A stretch of DNA of 39,684 nucleotides from JAUZPB01 sp037140715 (GCA_037140715.1 JBAXDX010000018.1:1-39684), one strand, 5' to 3'; positions 10,042 to 19,044 are shown, numbered from the stretch's first letter. A program made the numbers and translations. The notes: generated by a model from the letters alone, not told the origin.

Positions 10042-10621
10042 AAAAGCTCTTTACAGGAATAAAAATATTTTTAGCTGCGATGATTTTCTTAATTTATACT
10101 TGGATAATTTTTTAAGATTTACGTTATAAAAAATAATAAGCAAGCCGGCTCTGAAAAGCTGATTCTGTATAATCTAACAATAAAAAAGCGGCCGGAATCA
10201 TATATATTGTCAGACAAATTAAAACAAATATGCGCTAATTTAAAAGAACCATCTTATTATGAATGAAAAATAAGAAAATAAAAGCAGTATTCAAACAATG
10301 AAAAATAGTACGTGAAAGAATATTCGGCGGAAAATAAATAGTGAAATATTCATGTCTCCAGCCTGCCGGCAGAATTTAATATTAACATTATAAACTAAAA
10401 CCGGTACGAAGGACTTACATTCCGAAAGCAGACGCAAAACAAAGACATCCCGAAATATTGGCAATACAGATATTTTCACGTCCCATTAATTGCCGGCCGG
10501 TAAAAATATTTTGTATCTTGCGTAAGTAGTTTATATCTGTTCTGCAGACAAAATAATTCTATTTTGCAGACACAACGGATTACGCGGTATTATTTAAGAA
10601 TCATTTAAACTTACGGATATA
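10042..10621. other. Intergenic region between divergent genes
   Basis: This 580-bp AT-rich gap separates the kinase (minus) from the ABC-F gene (plus). I see no supported gene. It includes a perfect 10-bp palindrome (CTGCCGGCAG, 10363-10372) and GC-rich CCGGCCGG motifs near 10493. Promoter-like boxes are one base off the TAnnTTTG consensus (TATTTTG near 10561), so no promoter is called. Confidence 0.4.
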
Positions 10622-12505
10622 ATGTCAGATAACGTAACTCCGGTAATCATCTCCGCAAAAGACATAGAAATTCGCTTTGGTGAGCAGATAGTTTTAGATA
10701 AAGCCAGCCTGTCAGTACATGAAGGCGACAGGATTGGACTTATTGGGCGTAATGGCACAGGCAAATCAACTTTCCTTAAAATACTTGAAGGTCAGCTCGA
10801 ACCTGATTCGGGTGAGGTAGCCGTGCGTAAGGATTTGGTAGTTGGTTACCTGCCTCAGGATTTTAAGCTTGATACTGCTAAAACAGTTTATGAGAATATA
10901 CTTGAAGGCGCTGATGATATATTCAGCCTTCTTAACGAATATGAAAACCTGACTGCCAGTCCCGACAGACGCCATCAGATAGAGGGAAGACTAACCACGC
11001 TCGATGGCTGGAACATCGACAACAGAATAAAGCTTATAATGCAGTCGCTGAGTGCACCTCCGCCTGATAAAAATATAAACACACTGTCAGGCGGCGAAAA
11101 ACGGAGAGTCGCAATGTGCCGCGCCCTTATAGCTCATCCTGATTTCCTTATTCTTGATGAACCTACCAACCATCTTGATACGGAATCAGTTGAGTGGACA
11201 GAGGAATTCCTTGCTAATTATTCAGGTTCCTGTCTTTTTGTTACACATGACCGTTATTTCCTTGACCGTATAGCTAATCGGATAGTAGAACTTGCCGATG
11301 GTATTTTCTATTCGCATACCGGCAACTATACTGACTATCTGATAAATAAAGCCAGCAGGATTTCAGTTCAGGAAGCCGAGGAAAATAAACGACAGAGCTT
11401 CTTACGACGGGAACTTGAATGGGTGCGTAAAGGTCCCCGCGCCAGAAGAACAAAAGCTAAGGCAAGGCTCGACCAGTATTTTGAAATAGCTTCTGAGAAA
11501 ACGACTGAGGCAGAACCTGATGTCGAAATGATTATCCCTCCACCGTTAAAGCTGGGGGGCAGGGTGCTTAATCTGAAGAACGTAAGCATGGAACTGGGCA
11601 ACAAAAAGCTTTTCGAAAATCTTGACTTTATCTTTGAACATGGCAGAAGACTCGGTATTATCGGACGTAACGGGCTTGGCAAAACAACACTCCTCAAAAT
11701 AATGCTTGGAGAGATATCTCCAAAGAGTGGCAGGGTTGAGACCGGCGAAACTGTGGTATTTAATTATGTCGATCAGGCACGCCTCCTTCTTAACGAAGAA
11801 AATACGATACTTCATGAAATTAGTGAAGGACGCGATTTCATAAACTTTGGCGCTGAGAAAATTTCGGTATGGAAATACCTCAGACGTTTTCTTTTCTCGG
11901 ACGACAGAATGCATACAAAGGTCGGATGTCTGTCGGGCGGCGAGAAGAGTCGTCTTCTGCTCGCACGTATATTAAAGAACGGCGGGAATTTTCTTATACT
12001 CGATGAGCCTACGAATGACCTTGACCTGCCTACGCTAAGAATACTTGAGGAGTCTCTGCTCGGCTTTCAGGGAATAGTGGTTGTTGTAAGCCACGATCGT
12101 TATTTCCTTAACCGTGTTTGTACCGGCATACTCGCCTTTGAAGATAATGGACAGATAGTGTTCAGCGAAGGGGATTATGATTATTATATCGAAAAGAAGA
12201 AAATCCGCATGAAATCCGATATTGTAAAACCGGATAAGCCGGTTAAAGAAAATATCAGAGTAAAACAAAATGTAAAGAAATTTTCTCATAAAGAAATGAA
12301 AGAGCTTGAGAATATAGAAAATGATATTATGGAAGCTGAAGAAAAGGTGTCACGTATAGAATCCATTTTTTCATCTCCCGATTATTTTAAAACTTATGCA
12401 AAACGGGCTGCTGAACTGACGGATGATCTGAAAAATTCAAAGGAAAAGGTAAAGAAACTCTACGAACGGTGGGAAGAACTGGAAAAGCTTAAAAATGGAA
12501 AGTAG
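10622..12505 (+). CDS. uup: ABC-F family ATPase, Uup type
   Basis: A 627-residue soluble protein with two ABC ATPase domains and no membrane segments. Domain 1 has Walker A GRNGTGKST, signature LSGGEKRR and Walker B LILDEPTNHLD. Domain 2 has GRNGLGKTT, LSGGEKSR and LILDEPTNDLD. The linker has the charged RKGPRARRTKAKAR helix typical of ABC-F proteins. The last roughly 90 residues form a charged coiled coil like the Uup C-terminal domain (KELENIENDIMEAEEKVSRIE). ABC-F proteins act on the ribosome E site or, for Uup, in ribosome and DNA-related maintenance; they do not transport. The Uup assignment rests on the C-terminal coil; another housekeeping ABC-F is possible. The lysE-like gene follows 73 nt later on the same strand. 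Confidence 0.9.
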   Translation: MSDNVTPVIISAKDIEIRFGEQIVLDKASLSVHEGDRIGLIGRNGTGKSTFLKILEGQLEPDSGEVAVRKDLVVGYLPQDFKLDTAKTVYENILEGADDIFSLLNEYENLTASPDRRHQIEGRLTTLDGWNIDNRIKLIMQSLSAPPPDKNINTLSGGEKRRVAMCRALIAHPDFLILDEPTNHLDTESVEWTEEFLANYSGSCLFVTHDRYFLDRIANRIVELADGIFYSHTGNYTDYLINKASRISVQEAEENKRQSFLRRELEWVRKGPRARRTKAKARLDQYFEIASEKTTEAEPDVEMIIPPPLKLGGRVLNLKNVSMELGNKKLFENLDFIFEHGRRLGIIGRNGLGKTTLLKIMLGEISPKSGRVETGETVVFNYVDQARLLLNEENTILHEISEGRDFINFGAEKISVWKYLRRFLFSDDRMHTKVGCLSGGEKSRLLLARILKNGGNFLILDEPTNDLDLPTLRILEESLLGFQGIVVVVSHDRYFLNRVCTGILAFEDNGQIVFSEGDYDYYIEKKKIRMKSDIVKPDKPVKENIRVKQNVKKFSHKEMKELENIENDIMEAEEKVSRIESIFSSPDYFKTYAKRAAELTDDLKNSKEKVKKLYERWEELEKLKNGK

Positions 12506-12578
12506 ATGTACATGCAACGGATTCCCATACCCTTCAATACTTTTATTAAATTGATTTATATAATCCTATAGTGAATAT

Positions 12579-13193
12579 ATGGAACTGACTCTTTTATTTA
12601 AAGGAATTATAATTGGGTTTACTATGGCCGTGCCTGTAGGCCCCATCGGAATTATATGTATTCGAAAGACTCTGACTGAAGGACGCTTACGCGGATTAGT
12701 CATTGGCCTTGGCGCTGCTACGGCAGATTTTTTATATGGCTGTGTAGCTGCTTTCGGACTTACGGTTATTTCAGGCGCACTTGCGGAACACCAGACCCAG
12801 ATACGGCTTACCGGAGGCATACTTCTCTTATTCCTTGGAATAAAAACATTTCGTGCCCGCCCGTCTTCCATTCGTGATAACCCGGCTGAAACCTACAGCA
12901 TCATAAGTTCATACTTATCTGCTGTTTTTCTGACACTGACTAACCCTTTAACTATTTTTGCTTTCATCACTTTATTTGCCGCACTCGGTTTTGGCGGGAG
13001 GCTTGGTTATTTTTCTGCATCCGCGCTGGTTATTGGAGTTTTTGCAGGTTCATCTCTGTGGTTTTTTCTTCTAAGTTCCGGAGTACAGCTTCTCAGAGCA
13101 AAATTTGACTATACAAGTATGCTTCGGGTAAACAGGATTGCCGGTATTCTAATCATTGTTTCTGGTTTTATTGCCATTGCCAGCATATTATGA
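12579..13193 (+). CDS. LysE/RhtB-family amino acid exporter
   Basis: A 204-residue integral membrane protein with about six hydrophobic segments. The N-terminus FTMAVPVGPIGIICIRKTLTEGRLRGLVIGLGAA is characteristic of LysE/RhtB translocators, and a second half-repeat contains FLTLTNPLTIFAFITLFAALG. These proteins export amino acids or similar small metabolites across the inner membrane using the proton gradient; the substrate cannot be predicted from this sequence. The length is normal for the family. It follows the ABC-F gene by 73 nt and converges on the unknown gene at 13354; I see no clear terminator between them. Confidence 0.85.
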   Translation: MELTLLFKGIIIGFTMAVPVGPIGIICIRKTLTEGRLRGLVIGLGAATADFLYGCVAAFGLTVISGALAEHQTQIRLTGGILLLFLGIKTFRARPSSIRDNPAETYSIISSYLSAVFLTLTNPLTIFAFITLFAALGFGGRLGYFSASALVIGVFAGSSLWFFLLSSGVQLLRAKFDYTSMLRVNRIAGILIIVSGFIAIASIL

Positions 13194-13353
13194 ACCCAAT
13201 GCTGTTCTTTTCGGTATTATAGAGAATATTGCGCCGTTACATTAAATGTAAATATAAAATTCTCATCTGTAATTTATTAACTGGGGTCTTTGCCGGTATA
13301 ACTGATAATTTATATTCGGTACCATTATAAATATATTACTGAACATACCGGTA

Positions 13354-14124
13354 TTATTTTCCCTTTAACGCGCGTACAAAATTCACATAACATCTGTTAT
13401 TTTTACTTCCCTGAAGGCTTTTAAGATAATTCTTTATCAGCACGATCCTTTCCTTCATTCCGTTTTCCCCGTTATACAGCTTTCTGCGTTCTGTGATGGC
13501 ATTGGCCGAATTCTGTCCGAATAATGCAATATTATTGTTTACATTGTCCAGTATTGTTACCGTTGCCTGAAACTGTGCTGTCTGAATGTCAGGGTTCGAA
13601 GGCTGATAGGCTGCACCGAGTCCGTTTATTAATGTATTAACCTGCTGTGAATATTCGCATATTGCGGTAAAAGACTTTGTGCATACAGGCCGGTAGCTTT
13701 TGTTTGTGGCTTTTTTATCTGCCTGTGCCTCTTTGCCGGAAGTGGCTGCCACTTTTTTCTTTCTCAGATAGGCGGGGTTCATCTTACTGATAATATCGTG
13801 CAATATTTTTAGCGATCCTTCATTTTCCTTAATGTCCGCTTTAATATAGGAAGAGATTTCCTGTATCAGGATTTGCATACAGCGCGGGTTCTCATTCTTT
13901 TTCTTAAAACATAACTGCCGTCTTAATAATTGGGCATCGGTTAATTGAACCTGAGTAGTTACAACGTTGTTATTTGCAACGTCCACTAAATCAATAAAAG
14001 CATCTAAATTAATCTTGCTGATAAGCAGATTAGACGGAGAATACTCCGCTTCCTGACTAATTGTAGTAACTGCATTATGAAACATCCCCACGCGCGATTC
14101 GAATGAATAATTTGAAACAGCCAT
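13354..14124 (-). CDS. Unrecognised helical protein with an internal duplication
   Basis: A 256-residue protein I do not recognise. I start it at 14124 because AGAGGG lies just upstream of ATG (MAVSNY); an upstream in-frame extension to 14211 is hydrophobic and lacks such support. The protein looks all-helical and polar, with no signal peptide in the chosen version. Two halves align at a constant offset of 145 residues: Y28-x-PSN against Y173-x-PSN, ANNNVV (50-55) against VNNNIA (195-200), and RRQL (68-71) against RRKL (213-216). A further match, IQEISSYIKA against IVLIKNYLKS, is at offset 140. A Lys- and Ala-rich linker (about 121-145) joins them. This suggests a duplicated helical-bundle domain. 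The gene lies next to three tandem repeat arrays beginning about 170 nt from its start. Function is unknown. Confidence 0.75.
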   Translation of the reverse strand: MAVSNYSFESRVGMFHNAVTTISQEAEYSPSNLLISKINLDAFIDLVDVANNNVVTTQVQLTDAQLLRRQLCFKKKNENPRCMQILIQEISSYIKADIKENEGSLKILHDIISKMNPAYLRKKKVAATSGKEAQADKKATNKSYRPVCTKSFTAICEYSQQVNTLINGLGAAYQPSNPDIQTAQFQATVTILDNVNNNIALFGQNSANAITERRKLYNGENGMKERIVLIKNYLKSLQGSKNNRCYVNFVRALKGK

Positions 14125-14295
14125 TTTGCCCTCTTTTTTATTATAAATGAAATTGCTGAAAACGTAAAGCTGAATTTTAATAAAAACTATCAGTATTATT
14201 ATAAAAAACACCTATCTTTCTTTTCATAAGTTAATAAAAATATATTTAAAATACCTGACTCCGGTATGGAATAAGCTCATTTTAGTCCCGAAAAA

Positions 14296-14505
14296 GTATA
14301 AGCAAAATCCCGACAGGCTTATTTTGGTTCGTAAAGGGCATAAGCAAAATCCCGACAGGCTCGTGTTGGTTCGGAAAGGGCATAAGCAAAGTCCCGACAG
14401 GCTCGTGTTGGTTCGGAAAGGGCATAAGCAAAGTCCCGACAGGCTCGTGTTGGTTCGGAAAGGGCATAAGCAAAATCCCGACAGGCTCGTGTTAGTCCCG
14501 GAAGA
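14296..14505. repeat. 42-nt tandem repeat array (five units)
   Basis: Five units of exactly 42 nt start at 14296, 14338, 14380, 14422 and 14464. Each begins (G/C)ATAAGCAAA, continues with TCCCGACAGG, and ends near TTCGGAAAGG. The inner units are almost identical; the first and last are more diverged. Both strands stay open across the array (14-codon period), giving spurious peptides. The array is contiguous and in register with the 21-nt array that follows at 14506, so 42 may be a dimer of a 21-nt ancestor. Confidence 0.9.
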
Positions 14506-14799
14506 GCATAAGTAAAGTCAGAACATGCAGAGTCTGTATTTAAATAAGCGAAGTCTGAATATAAACATGCAGAGTCTGTATTTAAATAAGCGAAGTCTGA
14601 ATATAAATATGCAGAGTCTGTATTTAAATAAGCGAAGTCTGAATGTAAATATGCGAAGTCTGTATTTAAATAAGCGCAATCTGAATATAAACATGCACAG
14701 TCTGAATCTGAATAAGCGCAGTCTGTATGTGAACAGGCGTAGTCTGTATCTGAACAGGCAGAGTCTGAATGTAAACATGCAGAGTCTGAACTGACACAG
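14506..14799. repeat. 21-nt tandem repeat array (about 14 units)
   Basis: Units of 21 nt start every 21 bases from 14506 to 14779. Nearly all begin GC, keep AGTCTG at positions 5-10 and an AAA-like run near position 16. Positions 3-4, 11 and 14 vary. In the left half, units alternate between two forms (GCAGAGTCTGTAT and GCGAAGTCTGAAT), giving a 42-nt higher-order period; the right half is more varied. The first unit is a hybrid between this family and the 42-nt family to its left. Confidence 0.9.
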
Positions 14800-14877
14800 A
14801 CCTGTCCGGAAATGAAATATGCTCTTATGGTAATTACACACGGGTATGCGGACTTTAACCAGGCATGTTATGAAATA

Positions 14878-15066
14878 AAAAGCGCTAAGCAGGGAAATGC
14901 ATTATGACATCAGAAGAATGCATTATAGCATCAGGGAAATGCATTATGACATCAGGGAAATGCATTATGACATCAGAAGAATGCATTATGACATCAGGGA
15001 AATGCATTATAGCATCAGGGAAATGCATTATGACATCAGGGAAATACATTGCAGTATTTGGGTAAA
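14878..15066. repeat. 21-nt tandem repeat array (seven full units plus degenerate ends)
   Basis: Seven units start at 14899, 14920, 14941, 14962, 14983, 15004 and 15025. Each begins GCATTAT, has GACATCAG or AGCATCAG, and ends GGAAAT or AAGAAT. Degenerate units flank them on both sides. Read in another phase the unit is ATTATGAC, then ATCAGG, then GAAATGC, which matches the frame of the 20-nt array inside the ccm operon (31204-31704). Confidence 0.9.
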
Positions 15067-15358
15067 ACTTTGTCGGGAGGGGGGAAGGTATCTGTTAAAA
15101 AACTTTTTGCGTATATAAATACCGGACATTTTTGCGCCGGTACTTATTAATTATGATTATGGACTAAATAAATTAATGGTTATGATTAAATTACGAAGTA
15201 TGGTTAATCATTTAATTATGTTACACAGGAATACCGGAATTATAATCCTTATGGTTAAATAGTTAACTATGATTCGTTTAATGCTGAATGCATTATTATA
15301 TAAATCAAAATAATCATACAAATCATGGTTCAGATGAATTTTATATAACATTAGTTAT
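15067..15358. repeat. Intergenic region holding AT-rich element copy 2
   Basis: After the tandem arrays comes AT-rich DNA with a small hairpin (TACCGG and CCGGTA near 15120-15145). Several ATGGTTAA and ATTATGATT words recur. From about 15213 to 15357 it resembles the 1541-1651 gap, including TTATGTTA, AATACC, ACTATGATTC and AGATGAATTTT. As in the first copy, it abuts the stop codon of a minus-strand gene. No gene is supported. Confidence 0.4.
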
Positions 15359-15946
15359 TTAATCAAATGAATTATAGTTTGTATCAATCCTCAGATATTT
15401 GTCCTGTATGAAAATATTAATCCGTATGGCGATACGGGCAAACAGATACCCGACAGCACAGCCTAAAACAGCTCCGCCAATAACATCAGAGGGGTAATGC
15501 CGCCCGACATAAATCCTTGAGAAAGAAACAAGAAAAGCTATGGTAAATAAAATCTTCCGGAGTCGCGGATAAAGAATCGAGAAGAACATAAATTCAGCGA
15601 AGTTGTTTACGGCATGAGACGAAGGGAAAGAATAAGAGCCGGAATAGCCATCCAGCACACGGGTATTAGGCAATACATTACACGGACGGATACGCGCAAC
15701 CCAGTTCTTGATAAAATGACTGCTGAGCTGGTCGGAAAAAATAATCAGTATTACAGCTCCCACAACGGCAATCTTCCCACTCTTTCCGCCTTTGATGAAA
15801 CACAGACAGAGCAGGATAATGTAGGCAATGTACCAGTGGCTGACATCGGTAATGAATACAAAAAAAATATCGAAGACCCGGTTATACATACCGTGGTTGA
15901 TGAAATAAAAGACCGCAAGGTCAATGGAATAGAAGAAATCTGTCAT
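15359..15946 (-). CDS. PAP2-family membrane phosphatase
   Basis: A 195-residue integral membrane phosphatase. The three PAP2 signatures are present: the K-x6-RP region (KNWVARIRP), PSSH (SYSFPSSHAVNNFAEF) and SR-x5-H-x3-D (SRIYVGRHYPSD). Five or six hydrophobic segments surround them. Such enzymes dephosphorylate lipid phosphates, for example undecaprenyl pyrophosphate recycling in peptidoglycan synthesis or phosphatidylglycerophosphate. The substrate here is not determined by sequence. I start at the ATG at 15946; the longer frame begins with TTG at 15985 and would add 13 residues without a visible ribosome binding site. A TAnnTTTG box lies at 15990-15983 upstream. Confidence 0.88.
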   Translation of the reverse strand: MTDFFYSIDLAVFYFINHGMYNRVFDIFFVFITDVSHWYIAYIILLCLCFIKGGKSGKIAVVGAVILIIFSDQLSSHFIKNWVARIRPCNVLPNTRVLDGYSGSYSFPSSHAVNNFAEFMFFSILYPRLRKILFTIAFLVSFSRIYVGRHYPSDVIGGAVLGCAVGYLFARIAIRINIFIQDKYLRIDTNYNSFD

Positions 15947-16282
15947 AGTTTTATGGTTAACTATTAATTGAATATTTATCAGCAAATATAGATGTATTTA
16001 TTTAATTATAATATATTAAGAATATTTTATTATCAGGTACTTTATTTATTTTTTTATTAACTTACAATAAGTTTTATCAAACTTTTGACAAACTGACGAA
16101 TGTTATATATTTAATGTTTTATTCCGGTTAACCCGGATGAACATGTAAACATATTATTGCATGGGTTAAATAATGTACCGGTATATTCGCATGATGTTTA
16201 GTAAATTGAATTTATTCCGGCGAAAAGTGCAGTTCCTTTAAAAATATTTCTTAATTAGTACAAATATTCAACAGACAATAAA
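15947..16282. other. Divergent intergenic region with a possible minus-strand promoter box
   Basis: This AT-rich gap separates the PAP2 gene (minus) and a histidine kinase (plus). On the minus strand TATATTTG (15990 down to 15983) matches TAnnTTTG about 37 nt before the PAP2 ATG, but no TTTG is seen at the usual distance. Nothing else is recognisable. Confidence 0.3.
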
Positions 16283-17440
16283 ATGAATCAAAGTTCGAAA
16301 AAATGTAGTAAGTTATTTAATTATCTCTCTGTGGGAATTTTTCAGAGTACAGCGCAGGGCAGGTTTATTATTGCTAATCAGGTGTTTGCCGATATTCTTG
16401 GTTATGACAGTATTGAAGAACTCCTTAGCGTTAATATTGAGAAGGAGATATATCTGAGACCCTATGACAGGCATATATTACTTGACATTCTTCTTAAAGA
16501 AGGACGTGTGAGCAGTTATCGCCTGCCATTTAAAAGAAAAGACGGTAAAGTTATAACTGTCAGCCTTGATGTTAAGGATATATATGAAAAGGAGGGGGAA
16601 GATAATTATTTTATTGGCACAATCAGGGATGTTTCGGATGAAGTTTTACTTGAGCGGCAGCAGGCAGAAGCATTTGAAGATCTAAAGTCTGCAAAAGAAC
16701 ATTCGGATAAACTTGCCCGTGAGGCGATTCAGGCAAGCGATGCCAAAAGCCACTTTGTTGCGAGTATGAGTCATGAGATAAGAACTCCTATGAATGGTGT
16801 GCTTGGTTTTCTTGATCTGATTGAGCAGGATGTATATGATTCCAAGGAAGAACTACTGAGTTTTGTGGCAAAGGCACGTTCGGCAGCGGAATCGTTGCTT
16901 GATATTATTAATAATATTCTTGATATCTCGAAAATCGAAGCTGGGTACATGGAGCTTGAAGAGGTTGATTTTAATCTTCGTGAGGTTGTTAATGAAGCGA
17001 TATTAATAATATCTACAATGGCTGATGAAAAGAGGTTAATGGTTAGTGGTGTTATTTCTGAACAAGTGCCTTTTCTGTTAACGGGCGACCCTGTGAGGTT
17101 AAGGCAGATATTCTCAAATCTGCTTAGCAACGCTGTTAAGTTTACCAGTTATGGTAACATTGAAATTAATGTTACGCTAAAGAATATTCAGGATGGCATG
17201 GCAACTATTATTGCCTGTGTCAGTGATAATGGTATAGGAATCCCAAAAAATAAACTCGAAATGTTGTTTAAGCCTTTTTCGCAGGTTACTAATAATTACA
17301 CACGTATGTATCACGGCACCGGGCTTGGGCTTAGGATATGCAAAGAATTTGTAACCCTTATGGGTGGTGAAATTGGGATTGAAAGCACCGAGGGCGAGGG
17401 TAGCAAATTTTATTTTACGGCTAAGTTTAAGACTAAGTAA
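16283..17440 (+). CDS. Cytoplasmic PAS histidine kinase
   Basis: A 385-residue soluble kinase. The PAS/PAC module covers roughly residues 8-125 (GIFQSTAQGRFIIANQVFADILGYDS, closing with FIGTIRDVSDE). A helical linker follows, then HisKA with H164 in ASMSHEIRTPMNG. The HATPase_c has NLLSNAVKF, DNGIGIP and HGTGLGLRICKEF. All boxes are intact, and there is no transmembrane segment or receiver. No response regulator gene is adjacent, so it is an orphan that must pass phosphate to a distant regulator. A bidirectional terminator at 17507-17531 separates it from the convergent ornithine aminotransferase gene. Confidence 0.9.
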   Translation: MNQSSKKCSKLFNYLSVGIFQSTAQGRFIIANQVFADILGYDSIEELLSVNIEKEIYLRPYDRHILLDILLKEGRVSSYRLPFKRKDGKVITVSLDVKDIYEKEGEDNYFIGTIRDVSDEVLLERQQAEAFEDLKSAKEHSDKLAREAIQASDAKSHFVASMSHEIRTPMNGVLGFLDLIEQDVYDSKEELLSFVAKARSAAESLLDIINNILDISKIEAGYMELEEVDFNLREVVNEAILIISTMADEKRLMVSGVISEQVPFLLTGDPVRLRQIFSNLLSNAVKFTSYGNIEINVTLKNIQDGMATIIACVSDNGIGIPKNKLEMLFKPFSQVTNNYTRMYHGTGLGLRICKEFVTLMGGEIGIESTEGEGSKFYFTAKFKTK

Positions 17441-17506
17441 AGATACCCTGACGGTTTGCGTATCGGATGAAGCGGATTTTTTCAATATAATAGAGAATAT
17501 ATAAAA

Positions 17507-17531
17507 AAAACGGGCGTGGTGGCCCGTTTTT
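17507..17531. terminator. Bidirectional intrinsic terminator
   Basis: A perfect 9-bp stem, AAAACGGGC (17507-17515) with GCCCGTTTT (17522-17530), encloses a 6-nt loop. It is followed by T on the plus strand and preceded by an A-run (T-run on the minus strand). It sits between two convergent genes and can serve both. Confidence 0.85.
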
Positions 17532-17555
17532 GAATATGAGGGAAAATTATTCCGT

Positions 17556-18773
17556 TTATAAACTGCTTATCTCTTCAATTGATTTTTTAATAATGGAGAC
17601 AGCTTCGATTATCTGTTGTTCGTTAATTACGAGTGGCGGAGCGAAGCGGATAATATGGTTGTGAGTCGGTTTAGCAAGCAGTCCGTTATCTCTCATTTTA
17701 AGACATATATCCCATGCTTCCTTACCATTTTTAGGTTTAATGACTATTGCGTTTAATAAGCCCCTGCCTCTTACAAGTTCAATCATATCGGAATTAATTT
17801 TGCGAAGTTCTTCTCTGAAGAGGTTCCCCATTTTCTCTGCATTTTCTGCAAGATGTTCATCCCTGACTACTTTGAGGGCAGCAATAGCAACCTTGGCGGC
17901 GAGCGGGCTGCCTCCGAAAGTTGAGCCATGTTCACCCGGTTTAATACACAGCATTATATCATCGTCAGCCAGCACGGCAGATATTGGCATAGTTCCGCCG
18001 GAGAGAGCTTTACCCAGTATAAGGATGTCAGGTCTTACATTTTCATGGTCACATGCCAGAAGTTTTCCGGTTCTGGCGATGCCCGTCTGCACTTCATCGG
18101 CGATAAAGAGTACATTTCGGGCTTTGCAAAGGTCATAAGCTTTTTTAAGATAACCTTCATCCGGCATGAATACGCCAGCCTCGCCCTGGATAGGTTCAAC
18201 AAGAAAGCCGGCGACATCAGAATCGCGGAGGGCATTTTCAAGAGCGGGGATGTCATTATAAGGTATCTTAATAAATCCTGGTGTATATGGTCCGAAACCT
18301 GAATAAGAGTCAGGGTCGGTTGACATAGAGATTATAGTAATAGTTCTGCCGTGGAAGTTTCCCTCACAGACTATAATTTTTGCTGCATTATTCAGTATGC
18401 CTTTTTTAGAATAAGCCCATTTTCTGCAAAGCTTGACTGCTGTTTCATCAGCCTCCGCACCGGAGTTCATCGGGAGCACCTTGTGATAGCCGAAGTACTC
18501 AGTTATATATTTTTCATATTCTCCGAGACAGTCATTGAAGAATGCTCTTGATGTAAGCGTCAGAGTTTTAGCCTGTTCAGTCATAGCCGCAATAATTTTA
18601 GGGTGGCAGTGTCCCTGATTAACAGCTGAGTAAGCGGAAAGGAAGTCGTAGTATCTTTTTCCCTCAACATCCCAGGTAAAAACACCCTCTCCTTTTGCAA
18701 GAACAACAGGCAGGGGATGATAATTATGGGCACCAAACTTTTCTTCCAGTTCAATATAATCGTGCGATGTCAT
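17556..18773 (-). CDS. rocD: Ornithine aminotransferase
   Basis: A PLP-dependent class III aminotransferase of 405 residues from the chosen start. It converts ornithine and 2-oxoglutarate to glutamate semialdehyde and glutamate, linking arginine/ornithine breakdown to proline or glutamate. Supporting segments are YDFLSAYSAVNQGHCHPKI, NSGAEADETAVKL, the VCEGNFHGRT region, FIADEVQTGIARTGK, the catalytic Lys in LILGKALSGG, and HGSTFGGSPLA. The sequence around AYSAVNQGH is typical of ornithine aminotransferases rather than acetylornithine ones. The frame extends to a TTG at 18842, but that adds a hydrophobic stretch absent from the family, so I chose the ATG at 18773 (the ATG at 18785 is also possible). 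No arginase is nearby. Confidence 0.9.
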   Translation of the reverse strand: MTSHDYIELEEKFGAHNYHPLPVVLAKGEGVFTWDVEGKRYYDFLSAYSAVNQGHCHPKIIAAMTEQAKTLTLTSRAFFNDCLGEYEKYITEYFGYHKVLPMNSGAEADETAVKLCRKWAYSKKGILNNAAKIIVCEGNFHGRTITIISMSTDPDSYSGFGPYTPGFIKIPYNDIPALENALRDSDVAGFLVEPIQGEAGVFMPDEGYLKKAYDLCKARNVLFIADEVQTGIARTGKLLACDHENVRPDILILGKALSGGTMPISAVLADDDIMLCIKPGEHGSTFGGSPLAAKVAIAALKVVRDEHLAENAEKMGNLFREELRKINSDMIELVRGRGLLNAIVIKPKNGKEAWDICLKMRDNGLLAKPTHNHIIRFAPPLVINEQQIIEAVSIIKKSIEEISSL

Positions 18774-19044
18774 ATGATAATCCATGAAAGTGTATAAATT
18801 ATATGTAAAGGTATGAAAAAAACATATCAGACCCGATAGCAATAACGGTTATAGCTGAAAAATATTTAATTCTTATGGTTTAAATTAAGAAAGAATCAAT
18901 AAATAGTTAACAGTTTGAACAAACAATTATAAAAACATGTACGGACAATTCCGTTAAAGGAGTATTGGAAACGGGTCAGCGGATATTTCCTCAGCAGGAC
19001 GGAGTAATGTTTTGGAATTATGCTTTCCCGTAAAAAAAAATAAT

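Noticed and set aside
10291..10479. 62-residue minus-strand frame in the gap before the ABC-F gene
   Set aside because: No ribosome binding site, no recognisable domain, and low-complexity ends; likely chance.
6608..13206. A 13-nt match (AACCCAATGCTGT) between 6608 and 13194
   Set aside because: Matches of 13 nt are expected by chance in a 40-kb window; only the longer matches to the 6895 and 289 copies are reported.
13194..13353. A terminator between the lysE-like gene and the unknown gene
   Set aside because: CCGGTA words can pair loosely, but no stem with a T-run is present.
14282..14841. Open frames with 7- or 14-residue periodic peptides on both strands across the repeats
   Set aside because: A period divisible by three keeps many frames open on both strands. 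There is no ribosome binding site, and the peptide sequences change with the repeat family rather than being conserved.
14296..15066. CRISPR array
   Set aside because: There are no spacers: units are contiguous and near identical at 20-42 nt, and no cas gene is present. Dual-spacer guide arrays (TIGR type) were also considered, but no associated Tas-like protein is visible in the window.
18774..19044. Regulatory signals between the ornithine aminotransferase and FmdB genes
   Set aside because: The gap is AT-rich with a minus-strand T-run at about 19030 but no convincing hairpin or promoter box.
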